Positions 1 through 8,269 of a DNA stretch of 64,000 nucleotides are shown piece after piece. The stretch comes from Candidatus Peregrinibacteria bacterium (lineage in GTDB: Bacteria > Patescibacteriota > Gracilibacteria > CAIRYL01 > GCA-016699755). A program made the translations under genes and the position numbers. The stretch covers positions 372,001 through 436,000 of the forward strand of contig CP065009.1 in assembly GCA_016699755.1 (NCBI GenBank), read 5' to 3'. The notes under the pieces were generated by a model that was not told where the DNA came from, made no database searches, and saw only the letters and a list, made by a program, of their open reading frames with translations. Position 1 is the first letter of the stretch; each line of letters begins with the position of its first letter.

Positions 1-337
1 CATCATTTTTTTCTAAATGATAACGTTCTGTGAATCCTTTTTCCTCAAAAAATCTTGTTTCGTTTGCCGAAAGAATAGGATTCCATGTTCCTGAGAGCAT
101 ATATCCATCGGTAAATTTTTGTCCGACAAATCCTGTCACACTTTTCACCATAAGGAAGACCTTTTCCTTTTGATTCATGTTTTGTGTGCTCAGATTTTCT
201 GTGAATTGAGAGAGAAGCTCGGTCAAATTATCCTGACTCATTCTTTCTACTGGAGGCATTTTTTCTGTCTTTTCCTCTTCTTTCGTACATCCCGAAAACA
301 AAACAAGGAGCGCCAGAACGGACAAAAAATTCTTCAT
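1..337 (-). CDS. Putative lipoprotein, C-terminus cut by window edge
   Basis: The reading frame is open from the ATG at 337 to the left edge, so the stop lies outside the window. The product begins with a short basic and hydrophobic stretch and a lipobox (LFSGC, Cys about residue 18), followed by a Glu/Lys-rich linker. This is a typical lipoprotein signal for anchoring on the outer face of the membrane. The visible mature part (about 95 residues) has no domain I recognise. It diverges from the hisR-hisG operon, with about 100 bp between the two starts, so the two promoters share that region. Seen: signal and lipobox. Inferred: membrane-anchored location. Confidence 0.7.
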   Translation of the reverse strand, partial: MKNFLSVLALLVLFSGCTKEEEKTEKMPPVERMSQDNLTELLSQFTENLSTQNMNQKEKVFLMVKSVTGFVGQKFTDGYMLSGTWNPILSANETRFFEEKGFTERYHLEKND

Positions 338-384
338 GCCCCTTATGGTAAAGACTTCTTCTGTGGGAAGCAAAACTCTTTTTC

Positions 385-413
385 TTGACACTCCTCTTTC
401 CCTTTTTTAATGT
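385..413 (+). promoter_or_regulatory. Promoter of hisR-hisG
   Basis: TTGACA at 385-390, a 17-bp spacer and TAATGT at 408-413 fit a vegetative promoter. Transcription would begin near 420, leaving a leader of only about 15 nt before the GTG at 435, with no Shine-Dalgarno sequence. Confidence 0.6.
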
Positions 414-426
414 ATTAATACATTAA
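407..426. promoter_or_regulatory. 20-bp perfect palindrome, probable HisR operator
   Basis: Half-site TTAATGTATT is followed directly by its reverse complement, a perfect 20-bp dyad with no spacer. It covers the -10 element and predicted start site of hisR-hisG, so a bound dimer would block transcription. The adjacent first gene encodes a TrpR-family repressor, so autoregulation is the simplest reading. The binding protein itself is inferred. Confidence 0.6.
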
Positions 427-434
427 CACACTCT

Positions 435-716
435 GTGAAAAACTGGAAAACTGAAGAAATGGAATCTTTTTTTTCTGCTATTCTTTTGCTCAAAACTTCA
501 GAAGAAGTGGGGGCATTTTTTCGTGATGTTTGCACACTTTCCGAACTCTCTGAAATGTCGCGTCGGCTTTTGGCGGCGAAGATTATTCATTCAGGAGCTT
601 CCATCCGTTCTGTTGCGGAGCAAACGAGTCTCTCAACAACAACTGTTTGCAGGGTTTCTCATTGGATGAAGCAGGGGGCGGGGGGATACGATTTTATTTT
701 TTCTCGCACGAAATGA
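435..716 (+). CDS. hisR: TrpR-family repressor, YerC/HisR type
   Basis: A 93-residue helical DNA-binding protein of the TrpR/YerC family. The family signature is visible: SELSEMSRRLLAAKII near residues 36-51, then a helix-turn-helix with ASIRSVAEQTSLSTTTVCRV near 54-73, ending in the usual GAGGY. YerC-type members in Firmicutes have been assigned as histidine-responsive regulators (HisR), and here the gene is fused by translation to hisG (stop TGA and hisG ATG overlap as ATGA), which supports that role. The GTG at 435 is preferred because the family begins with this WKTEE-like segment. A perfect palindrome over its promoter suggests autorepression. The ligand (histidine or a precursor) is inferred. 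Confidence 0.85.
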   Translation: MKNWKTEEMESFFSAILLLKTSEEVGAFFRDVCTLSELSEMSRRLLAAKIIHSGASIRSVAEQTSLSTTTVCRVSHWMKQGAGGYDFIFSRTK

Positions 717-1576
717 ACACCGTTTTTCGTCTTGCTATTCAAAAATCTGGACGCATGGGAAGTGTATCACAAGAGCTTCTCCGAAAGGCAGGATTCGATT
801 TTCATTGTGATGAAAGGGGACTTCTCGCTCGCGTTCATTCGTTTCCTCTTGAGATTCTTTTTTTGCGTGTCGGAGATATTCCCGAGATGATTGCCGATAA
901 GGTGGTTGATTTTGGAATACTCGGTAAAAATACAATTGCAGAATCTCCCCGAAATTCAGAAATAAAAATTATTGACGATCTCAAATTCTCCTCCTGTCGC
1001 CTTTCGATTGCTGTTCCGAATGATTCTGCTATTGTTTCGCCAGCCGATCTTTCTGGAAAGACTATTGCAACGAGCTATGAACGTCTTTTGGGAGGGTATC
1101 TTATGAAAGAGAAGCTCTCTGCAACTATTGTCCCCATGAGTGGTTCTGTGGAGATTTCACCAAAAATGGGAATATCAGATGCCATTTGTGACCTTGTTAG
1201 TTCTGGAAGCACGCTTGTTGCAAATCATCTTCGAGAAGTGGAAAGCATATTCTTCTCTTCCGCTGTTTTAGCGACACAAAAAGACTTTTTAGAAAATGAA
1301 GTTTTTGAAGAATTTCTCCTTCGCATTCGGTCGGTGGCAAATGCAAAAAATCTTAAATCCGTGGTTATGAATGCTCCTAGAAGCAGTATAAAACGTATTT
1401 CAGAAATTCTTCCTGGACTTGGAAGCCCCACAGTAACTTCTTTGGCAGAAAAAGGATGGGTTGCCATTCATTCTGTTGTTCGAGAAGACGAAGATTTTTG
1501 GAAAAAAATCACCCGTCTCAAGGAGGCGGGTGCGAGTGGTATTCTTGTAAGCTCTATTGATCGTATTATCTTCTAA
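713..1576 (+). CDS. hisG: ATP phosphoribosyltransferase, long form
   Basis: Catalyses the first step of histidine synthesis, joining ATP and PRPP to form phosphoribosyl-ATP. The 287-residue product starts MNTVFRLAIQKSGRM, aligned with the usual HisG N-terminus, so the ATG at 713 is chosen over an earlier in-frame start inside hisR. The PRPP-loop region and a C-terminal ACT-like HisG_C domain (about residues 210-287, with GLGSPTVTSLAEKGWVAIHS) make it the long, homohexameric type, normally inhibited by histidine and independent of HisZ. It overlaps hisR by 4 bp and shares its promoter. No other his genes are in the window, so the rest of the pathway is elsewhere or absent. Confidence 0.93.
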   Translation: MNTVFRLAIQKSGRMGSVSQELLRKAGFDFHCDERGLLARVHSFPLEILFLRVGDIPEMIADKVVDFGILGKNTIAESPRNSEIKIIDDLKFSSCRLSIAVPNDSAIVSPADLSGKTIATSYERLLGGYLMKEKLSATIVPMSGSVEISPKMGISDAICDLVSSGSTLVANHLREVESIFFSSAVLATQKDFLENEVFEEFLLRIRSVANAKNLKSVVMNAPRSSIKRISEILPGLGSPTVTSLAEKGWVAIHSVVREDEDFWKKITRLKEAGASGILVSSIDRIIF

Positions 1577-1579
1577 CCA

Positions 1580-2971
1580 TTATTTCTTTCGTCGAAGTCG
1601 CATGAGTCCTCCAGCGAGGGCGCTCATTCCAAGGAGAAAAACTCCTCCACCTGTTGCGGGAAGTGCGGGAAGATTTACAATTCTAATAATTCCAGCGCTC
1701 TCGTTTCCTGCAATATCCGTCGTAGTGATTTTATAGGCAACGGTGGTGTTTGGATTTTCTGGAATTTCCACTTGTCTGGCATCTTTTCCGAGTCGAGAAG
1801 AGCCAGCCCATGTTGTTCCCCGATTAAGACTGCGATAGAGAATTTGATCGCTTAAATCTCCTGCACTATTAATACTTGGTGTCCACGCAAGTGTCACAAT
1901 CCACTTATCAATTTGTGCCCGGATAGAATCAACAAGGTTGGTAACGTCTTCTGGTGGAGTAACATCTTCTTCTCCAGAACTGCTGGTCACATTTAAAACG
2001 TTTTCGAGATCTTGCTGACTTCCTTCTTCTCCACTCGTGCTCCCATCATCAAGTTGATTTAAGAGATCATCAAGGCTTATTTCTTTATCTCCTCCCGTTG
2101 TTGTTGTCGTCGTTCCTGTTGTTTCCTGACTGTCGTCAGTACTCGTGGGCGTATAGGAGCTTTCGGGAGATTCTGTACCATTAAATCCTCCAAAAGTTGC
2201 AGAATCGGTACTTCCACTCTCTACGGGATTTCCATCGATATCGGTGATTTGAGCAGAAGCCGTGACACGATATGTTGTTCCGGAAACGAGTGATTCTGTT
2301 GTTCGAAGAACAACTTCCGATTTTTCTTCGGACCCTGAGGTAGTATTATATTGAGCACTTTCTACAGTGATAGAATTTTGTGAGCCCTCTTCTTCTGTTA
2401 TAGAAAAAGCGAGTTCGGGCGTACTACTTGGAAGAATAATTTCTTCCGAAAAGAAAACGAGAAGTGTTTTGCTTCCTGTGGTTTCTGCAGAAATAACAAC
2501 GGGAGATTCAGAAAATTGTTGTTGCATATCACCGACTGGTTTTACTGAGATTTCTTGACTCGGAAGACTTTCGCTCTTATCGGCAAAAATACCAATGACG
2601 CGAAAATAGTATGTTGTTCCATTTGCAAGATCATCTACCTTTGCGCTTGGAAGATTATCTTCCGTTTCTAAAAAGAATTCATATTCTTCTGAGGTTCCGG
2701 CTTCTACAGAAGTTGGACCATATTCAATACGATATTTCGTCGCTTCTTCTCCTTCTGTATCGTAGGTTGTATTCCAAATAAGAATCACTTTTCCGTTTCC
2801 GGGAGTCCCTAAAAGTCCTTCTACGACCCCAGAATCTGATTCCGCAAGAATTTGTTCAATTTTTTCGTCAAAAAATCCGTGTGTTGGAGTAGCGAGAAGA
2901 AAGATTGATGCCAGAAGAATTCCGCCAATTCTTATGCTTCCCCTCGCTGTGGAATATATTTCTTTTTTCAT
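1580..2971 (-). CDS. Exported FN3/Ig-like protein with LPxTG-like C-terminal anchor
   Basis: A 463-residue secreted protein. It has a signal peptide (hydrophobic core about residues 14-30), a fibronectin type III domain (about 50-145), an SbsA-like Ig domain (about 155-265, with SGTTYRVTASAQITDIDGN), a Thr/Ser/Gly/Asp-rich linker, and a second FN3-like domain (about 340-430). The end is LPATGG followed by a hydrophobic segment and RLRRKK, which is the layout of a sortase (LPxTG) sorting signal or a closely related anchor. This implies covalent attachment to the cell surface. No sortase is in the window. Function is probably adhesion or surface structure. Convergent with hisG (3 bp apart). Confidence 0.8.
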   Translation of the reverse strand: MKKEIYSTARGSIRIGGILLASIFLLATPTHGFFDEKIEQILAESDSGVVEGLLGTPGNGKVILIWNTTYDTEGEEATKYRIEYGPTSVEAGTSEEYEFFLETEDNLPSAKVDDLANGTTYYFRVIGIFADKSESLPSQEISVKPVGDMQQQFSESPVVISAETTGSKTLLVFFSEEIILPSSTPELAFSITEEEGSQNSITVESAQYNTTSGSEEKSEVVLRTTESLVSGTTYRVTASAQITDIDGNPVESGSTDSATFGGFNGTESPESSYTPTSTDDSQETTGTTTTTTGGDKEISLDDLLNQLDDGSTSGEEGSQQDLENVLNVTSSSGEEDVTPPEDVTNLVDSIRAQIDKWIVTLAWTPSINSAGDLSDQILYRSLNRGTTWAGSSRLGKDARQVEIPENPNTTVAYKITTTDIAGNESAGIIRIVNLPALPATGGGVFLLGMSALAGGLMRLRRKK

Positions 2972-3000
2972 TTTTTGTTTTAAAATATATGATTCATTTA

Positions 3001-3030
3001 ATTATATAACATAAAATATATTTTACGCAA
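3001..3030 (-). promoter_or_regulatory. Promoter of the FN3/LPxTG-like protein gene
   Basis: On the minus strand TTGCGT (3030-3025), an 18-bp spacer and TATAAT (3006-3001). The predicted start near 2995 gives a leader of about 24 nt to the ATG at 2971. Confidence 0.45.
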
Positions 3031-3151
3031 ATCTTTTATTTTTCTTAATTTATAAGCATTTTTCTGGATAATAAGTTTTACTATTTTATTTTTTAATATG
3101 AGAACACTCGAAACACATCATTCAATAATAGGAAAATATTGGGAATACATT

Positions 3152-3180
3152 TTGCGTTTTTTTTTGTCTTTCCCTACTAT
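3152..3180 (+). promoter_or_regulatory. Promoter of pyrG, leaderless
   Basis: TTGCGT (3152-3157), a 17-bp spacer and TACTAT (3175-3180). Only 6 nt separate the -10 from the GTG start at 3187, so the transcript would begin at or next to the start codon. Confidence 0.5.
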
Positions 3181-3186
3181 GCGTTC

Positions 3187-4794
3187 GTGCCAAAGTTTGT
3201 TTTTGTTACTGGCGGTGTTTGCAGTTCCTTGGGAAAAGGAATCGCTTCCGCTTCCATTGCTAAAATTCTTAAATCCGCAGGATTTCGTGTTTCGGTGCAA
3301 AAACTCGATCCATATCTCAATGTCGATCCAGGAACCATGTCGCCTTTTCAACATGGCGAGGTCTTTGTGACAGATGATGGCGCTGAGACAGATCTCGATC
3401 TTGGGCACTATGAGCGTTTTATCGATGAATATCTTACAGAATCTTCGAGTGTGACTACTGGGAAAATTTATCGACACGTTCTTGAGAAAGAACGTCAGGG
3501 AGAGTTTTTGGGCGGGACTATTCAGGTAGTTCCTCATATTGTGGACGAAATTAAGCAGCGTATTCAAAAAGCGGCAGAGGCAACGCAAGCCGATGTTCTT
3601 GTGGTGGAAATTGGTGGAACCGTGGGGGATATTGAAGGGGAGCCATTTTTAGAGGCAATTCGACAAATTCGTCAAGAGCGTGGATCGCACAATGCTGTTT
3701 CTGTCCATTTAACCTTATTGCCGTATCTTGCTGGTTCGAAAGAACTCAAAACAAAGCCAACACAGCTTTCAGTTCGCGAGATTCGTCGTGCTGGTATTCA
3801 GCCGGAAATTATTGTTGCTCGTGCAGATCAAGAGATTCCAAAAGAGCTTCTCCTAAAAATTGCGAAGTTTTGTAATACAAAAGAAGACGCTGTTTTTGCG
3901 GCACCAACTGTGAAGAGCATTTACGAAGTTCCGCTTATTTTTGAAGATCAAAAAATTGCTGCCGTGCTTGAGCGAGAGTTAAAGCTTCCAAAAATTCGTC
4001 CAAAAATGTCCGAGTGGAAAAAAATGTTAGAAAATATGAACGGGACTCACGAATCCATAAAAATAGGAATGGCAGGAAAATATACGGGGCTAGAAGATGC
4101 TTATCTTTCTGTTATTGAATCCATCAAATTTGCCGCATATTCCGTGAATCGTCAGGTGGAAATAGTGTGGATTGATACGGAAAAGATCGAGAAGGGCGTA
4201 CAAAAGGAAATGCGAAAACTCGAAGAAATTTCTGGAGTTATTGTCCCAGGTGGCTTTGGAAATAGGGGGATAGAGGGGAAAATAGCGGTGGCAAAATATG
4301 CAAGAGAAAACAACCTTCCGTATCTCGGACTTTGTCTTGGGTCACAAATTATGGCAATTGAATTTGCTCGGAATGTTTTGGGAATTAAAAACGCTACGAG
4401 TGAAGAGTTTCAGCCACATGCAAAAAATAAAATTATCCATTTTCTTCCAGGGCAATCTGAGAGCGTTCGAAAGGGAGGAACTTTGCGCCTTGGCGCGTGG
4501 CCATGTGTTGTCCAAAAAGGAACAATGACGCATGAAGCCTATCAAAAGGAGGAGATTTCTGAGCGTCATCGACATCGTTATGAGTTTAATCTCGAATTCC
4601 GAAAGCCTTTTGAGGAAAAAGGATTCCTTTTCTCTGGCATGTCTCCCGATAATAATCTTGTGGAGATTGTTGAAATTGCTCGTCATCCGTTTATGATTGG
4701 TTCGCAGTTTCATCCAGAGTTTTTAAGTCGTCCCGGAAAGCCTCATCCGCTTTTTGCATGCTTTTTACAAGTCGCAACGAAATTGCAGAAGTGA
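3187..4794 (+). CDS. pyrG: CTP synthase
   Basis: Converts UTP to CTP with ATP and glutamine, the last step of pyrimidine nucleotide synthesis. The 535-residue product has the synthetase domain (FVFVTGGVCSSLGKG at the N-terminus, then DPYLNVDPGTMSPFQHGEVF) and a class I glutamine amidotransferase domain with the nucleophile in LGLCLGSQ (Cys 383) and the His/Glu pair in SQFHPEF. The GTG at 3187 is chosen because it gives the family start MPKFVFVTGG; an upstream extension would add a non-conserved hydrophobic tail. There is no Shine-Dalgarno sequence and the promoter -10 lies 6 nt upstream. Confidence 0.96.
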   Translation: MPKFVFVTGGVCSSLGKGIASASIAKILKSAGFRVSVQKLDPYLNVDPGTMSPFQHGEVFVTDDGAETDLDLGHYERFIDEYLTESSSVTTGKIYRHVLEKERQGEFLGGTIQVVPHIVDEIKQRIQKAAEATQADVLVVEIGGTVGDIEGEPFLEAIRQIRQERGSHNAVSVHLTLLPYLAGSKELKTKPTQLSVREIRRAGIQPEIIVARADQEIPKELLLKIAKFCNTKEDAVFAAPTVKSIYEVPLIFEDQKIAAVLERELKLPKIRPKMSEWKKMLENMNGTHESIKIGMAGKYTGLEDAYLSVIESIKFAAYSVNRQVEIVWIDTEKIEKGVQKEMRKLEEISGVIVPGGFGNRGIEGKIAVAKYARENNLPYLGLCLGSQIMAIEFARNVLGIKNATSEEFQPHAKNKIIHFLPGQSESVRKGGTLRLGAWPCVVQKGTMTHEAYQKEEISERHRHRYEFNLEFRKPFEEKGFLFSGMSPDNNLVEIVEIARHPFMIGSQFHPEFLSRPGKPHPLFACFLQVATKLQK

Positions 4795-4841
4795 TCATTT
4801 TTGTCGTTTTTTTGAAAAAAGTTTCCCCCATCCTCCTTGTC

Positions 4842-5756
4842 ATGAAAAATATTCTTCTTCTCACTTTTTCTATTCTTTTTTTTTCGGCATGTTCTTATCC
4901 TCAGTCTTCTGAAACTTCTAATTTTCCAGAACAAAAGGAAGACATGAAGATAAGCACGGACGATCACATTGGGTGTCAAGAGGGTGAGATTATTAATGGA
5001 AAATGTACCGTTGCGGAAGATGGCAAAAAAAATACAGATCTTTTTGAGAATATCGATTTTCTGAATGTTTTGGGGAAAGAGGTGGTGTATGCAGAAAATA
5101 TCCACGGATACCTTGCAGAACCAGAAGAAGAGGGGGTGTATCCTGCTGTGGTGATGATTCATGAATGGTGGGGTCTTAATGATAACATTCGTGATATGGC
5201 GCGCCTTTTGGCAAGCGAAGGATATGTAGTGCTTGCAGTAGATTTGTATAATGGTGAGGTGGCAGAAACTTCCGAGCAAGCAGGGGAGCTTGCGAGTGGT
5301 GTTCGAGAAAATACAGAACAAGCGGTGGCAAATATGCGGAGTGCTATTTCGTATCTCCGCACACTTCCAAATGTAGAACAAGAAAAAATTGCTTCTCTGG
5401 GGTGGTGTTTTGGCGGACAGCAATCACTTAATCTCGCACTTGCATCAGACGATCTCTCTGCAACGGTGATCTACTACGGACAGTTGACGGATGATACAGA
5501 ACAACTTCAAAAAATTCATTGGCCAGTGATGGGAGTGTTCGGAAGTGAAGATACAAATATCTCCGTAGAAAGCGTTAATGCATTTAGCGATGCGCTGAAT
5601 GCGCTTTCAATTCCGAGTGAAATCTATATGTACAAAGGAGTGGGACATGCCTTTGCAAATCCTTCGGGAGGCAGCTATGCTCCCCAAGAAACGCTGGATG
5701 CTTGGCAGAAAACCATTGCTTTTCTTGGAAAAAATCTTAAGGGAGAATCAAAATAA
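4842..5756 (+). CDS. Dienelactone hydrolase-family lipoprotein
   Basis: A 304-residue exported alpha/beta hydrolase. The ATG at 4842 is chosen because it opens a lipoprotein signal (hydrophobic core, then FFSAC). After a linker with the cysteines GCQEGEIINGKC, the DLH domain covers about residues 80-300. Its Cys-Asp-His triad is visible: GWCFGG (Cys 189), FGSEDTN and GVGHAF. DLH enzymes hydrolyse ester or lactone bonds; the substrate here is unknown. The gene follows pyrG by 47 bp. A decayed cupredoxin gene lies directly downstream. Confidence 0.88.
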   Translation: MKNILLLTFSILFFSACSYPQSSETSNFPEQKEDMKISTDDHIGCQEGEIINGKCTVAEDGKKNTDLFENIDFLNVLGKEVVYAENIHGYLAEPEEEGVYPAVVMIHEWWGLNDNIRDMARLLASEGYVVLAVDLYNGEVAETSEQAGELASGVRENTEQAVANMRSAISYLRTLPNVEQEKIASLGWCFGGQQSLNLALASDDLSATVIYYGQLTDDTEQLQKIHWPVMGVFGSEDTNISVESVNAFSDALNALSIPSEIYMYKGVGHAFANPSGGSYAPQETLDAWQKTIAFLGKNLKGESK

Positions 5757-5768
5757 TCTTTAAACACA

Positions 5769-6204
5769 CAACCAGAAGAAGGAGCGCAGGGAAATACAAA
5801 ATCAGAATAAGAAGTATTGGAAAATCCTGTAAATACAGAATTGGAACAAAAAAACCTAAAAAAGTCTTCAAACATAGGACTGGAAGAAAGAGCAATAAAA
5901 GAAGTTTCCGTGGAAATGTTTGATTTTTGGTTTTTACCAAGTGTATTAGGGACACCCTAGGGAAACCATTTATATAAAACTATCAGAAAGAGGTAAAGAC
6001 GATTTTGTGATTGATGAGCTCAGAGTTCTGAGCAGGGTTCTTGAGGAAGGAGGAGAAACAACGGTGGAAATTACTATTCCAGAGGATGCCGTAGGAAAGG
6101 GATGTGCATTCTATTGTAATATTGGATCACACAGGGCAAGGGGAATAGAGGGGGGTGTTAAAGATTTTGCAAAGAACCTATCTCTCAGCAATAACACTGG
6201 ATAG
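5769..6204 (+). pseudogene. Decayed cupredoxin-like gene
   Basis: Two adjacent frames spell one plastocyanin/azurin-like protein. The first frame (5769-5960) has a Glu/Asn-rich linker and EVSVEMFDFWF; it is interrupted by a TAA near 5808 and ends at TAG 5958. The second (from about 5974) continues with KDDFVIDELRVLSRVL and CAFYCNIGSHRARGIEG, which matches the C-terminal copper-ligand loop (Cys, His, Met-like) of cupredoxins. There is no intact start, a nonsense codon, a frameshift, and a Met-to-Ile change at the expected axial ligand (RGIEG for RGMEG). This is real decay, unlike the homopolymer indels elsewhere in the window. Confidence 0.75.
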
Positions 6205-6753
6205 GAGGTAAAAAGATTTTGGTCAGGATCGGAGGGGGTGATAAAATCCTAGAAAAGCTCAACAAAAGACCATGAAAGTGTATTTACTTTTAAAAACCTT
6301 CAGAGCGTCTCCGTTTTCTTGTTTGGTTGTATGCTTGAATAATTCATTGAAGAGGAATTTTAACACAACTTTGCAAGTACAAGAAGTCCAAAGGAAATAG
6401 CATCACATTTTTTTTCCAGAAAGCCAAAATATTCACGATAAACTTATATAGAATTTTCATGAAGAAAATGAATATTCAAAAACCCCCTTTTTATTTTGAA
6501 TCCATTTTACTGCTTCTATTGATCCTTCTGCATATGAAAAATTATTTTTTTCCTTATCCGTTACTATAAAATCCAATTTTAAATAGTCTTTATCAGATTA
6601 AAAATGAACTACGAGGATATTTTGATTTAAAAGAGTTATTTTTGCCTTTGAATTTCGAGTTTACACACCTCTATAAAGCTGACGGCAAGGAGGCGGTGTA
6701 TAGAAATAAAAAACCCCTTATCTATAATCCAAGGTGTTTCTCAGTACAATGAT
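6205..6753. other. Gene-free interval, nothing recognised
   Basis: About 550 bp between the cupredoxin remnant and tRNA-Asp. It is A/T-rich with short broken frames on both strands. I see no RNA gene, terminator or recognisable protein fragment; it may be an old decayed gene. Confidence 0.4.
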
Positions 6754-6831
6754 GGCGGGATGGACGGGACTCGAACCCGCGACCTCCGCCGTGACAGGGC
6801 GGCGTTCTAACCAACTGAACTACCACCCCGC
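6754..6831 (-). tRNA. tRNA-Asp (GTC)
   Basis: On the minus strand: acceptor GCGGGGT paired with ATCCCGC (one G-T pair), D arm with TAGTTCAGTTGGTTAGAA, anticodon stem CCGCC/GGCGG around loop CTGTCAC (anticodon GTC), and T arm CGGGTTCGAGTCCCG. The 3' CCA is not encoded. Cloverleaf checked by eye. Confidence 0.93.
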
Positions 6832-6986
6832 GTGGTAGGCGAAAGAAATCCTCTCATAATCGAAACGAGAAGGCAAGTTTTTTTCTTTGCACTCTTTATA
6901 TACTTGGAGGAAAGGAATTCCATGAGATTTTCTTTTCAAAAGAGAGGTATCTGTGCAAGAATACAAGATGATTTCTCTCAAGAAAA

Positions 6987-8267
6987 ATGCGAACAAAATT
7001 GATATGTTTTACATTCCTCCTTTTTGGATTTCCCTTTTTGGCGAATGCAGATTTTTCTGATGTTCTCGATACCACTCGTTATGCAGAGGATATTCGCTTT
7101 ATTGCCAAACAAGGTTTTATCCAAGGCTATGGTGATGGCACTTTTCGTCCAGAGCAATCCATTACTCGTGCAGAATTTACAAAAATACTTCTGTTATCAA
7201 CATTTCCCTTGGAAAAGATTGCTGATTGTACAAACATCTCTTTTCCAGACGCCGCCCCCGGAGAGTGGTATATTTCTTATCTCTGTTTTGCAAAACAAGA
7301 GGGGATTGTAAAAGGATTTCTCAATGGAACATTTGGTCCAAATGAAGACATTATCTATTCTGCCGCCGCAAAGATTATCGTGAATACTCTTCTCGAAAAA
7401 CAAGAGGAACAAGAAGGGGAAGATTGGTGGCATCCATTTTCTCAGGCACTTTCCGAAAAAAATGCTGTTCCTCCAACGGTAAAAGGAGGAAATCATCGTG
7501 TTACCCGTGGAGAAATGGCATACATGATTGCTGTACTCCTCAGAGAAAAGGAAAAAATAGCAGAAGACGAAAAGATTGCGGAGGAGGAGGGCGCCAGCAA
7601 AGAGGATGAGAGTGGTGCGGAAGAGAAAGTCACTCCTGAAGATGTAGAAACAGAAGGTGTTCCTGAAAATACAGATACTTCTCATGAGGAGGTTCCAGAA
7701 AAAACATACACGAGCGATCACCTTGGGCTTTCATTTTCTTATTTTTCTGAAAAAGAGGGGAAAGAAGTTTTTGTTTTTGAAATTGGAACAAAAATTATTT
7801 TGGCTGTCCCTAACTCTCAAAATGATGATGACTTTGCCGCTTGTGTGGCAGATGGACTCTGCTCTGAACGAGATGGAGAGCGATTTTCTCACGTGGATGC
7901 TTTTTATGTACTTACAAAATCAACCCAAGACGAAGATTTTTTAGATGCCATCTTGCGAAAAATTAGTGAACTTGGAAAAGATCCAGATGATTGTAACCTT
8001 CAAAGTCCTCCGTATACTGTGGAGAATTGGATGGCGACTCAGCTTTCGGTGGCACACCCAAAAGCACTTGATACAAATATGGGGGCGGCGGAGAAACGAA
8101 ATGCAGAAGAACAGGAGACCATAGAGAAATGTAGTTTCTATGCTGGTGGATATGGACGGAGTTTTTTCCTCTATAATCCAGATGCGTCTTACTCTTATTT
8201 TCTCTATCTTCCTTCATTTGGAGAACAAGGACGTGTTGTGCGCTATGAAACTCTCCACTTTGAGTAG
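6987..8267 (+). CDS. SLH-domain surface protein
   Basis: A 426-residue exported protein with signal peptide (to about residue 22) and three S-layer homology repeats in the first about 180 residues. Repeat one is clearest: FIQGYGDGTFRPEQSITRAEF. Repeat two contains GIVKGFLNGTFGPNEDI. A Glu-rich acidic linker (about 185-250) leads to a unique C-terminal domain (about 255-426) that I cannot assign. SLH domains bind secondary wall polymers or peptidoglycan, so the protein is held on the cell wall. It ends 2 bp before a convergent gene with no visible terminator. Confidence 0.85.
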   Translation: MRTKLICFTFLLFGFPFLANADFSDVLDTTRYAEDIRFIAKQGFIQGYGDGTFRPEQSITRAEFTKILLLSTFPLEKIADCTNISFPDAAPGEWYISYLCFAKQEGIVKGFLNGTFGPNEDIIYSAAAKIIVNTLLEKQEEQEGEDWWHPFSQALSEKNAVPPTVKGGNHRVTRGEMAYMIAVLLREKEKIAEDEKIAEEEGASKEDESGAEEKVTPEDVETEGVPENTDTSHEEVPEKTYTSDHLGLSFSYFSEKEGKEVFVFEIGTKIILAVPNSQNDDDFAACVADGLCSERDGERFSHVDAFYVLTKSTQDEDFLDAILRKISELGKDPDDCNLQSPPYTVENWMATQLSVAHPKALDTNMGAAEKRNAEEQETIEKCSFYAGGYGRSFFLYNPDASYSYFLYLPSFGEQGRVVRYETLHFE

Positions 8268-8269
8268 CA

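Noticed and set aside
4743..5423. 226-residue minus-strand ORF antisense to the DLH lipoprotein gene
   Set aside because: Composition is aromatic/basic with no motif, and the plus strand carries a clear lipobox and catalytic triad. It is a shadow frame.
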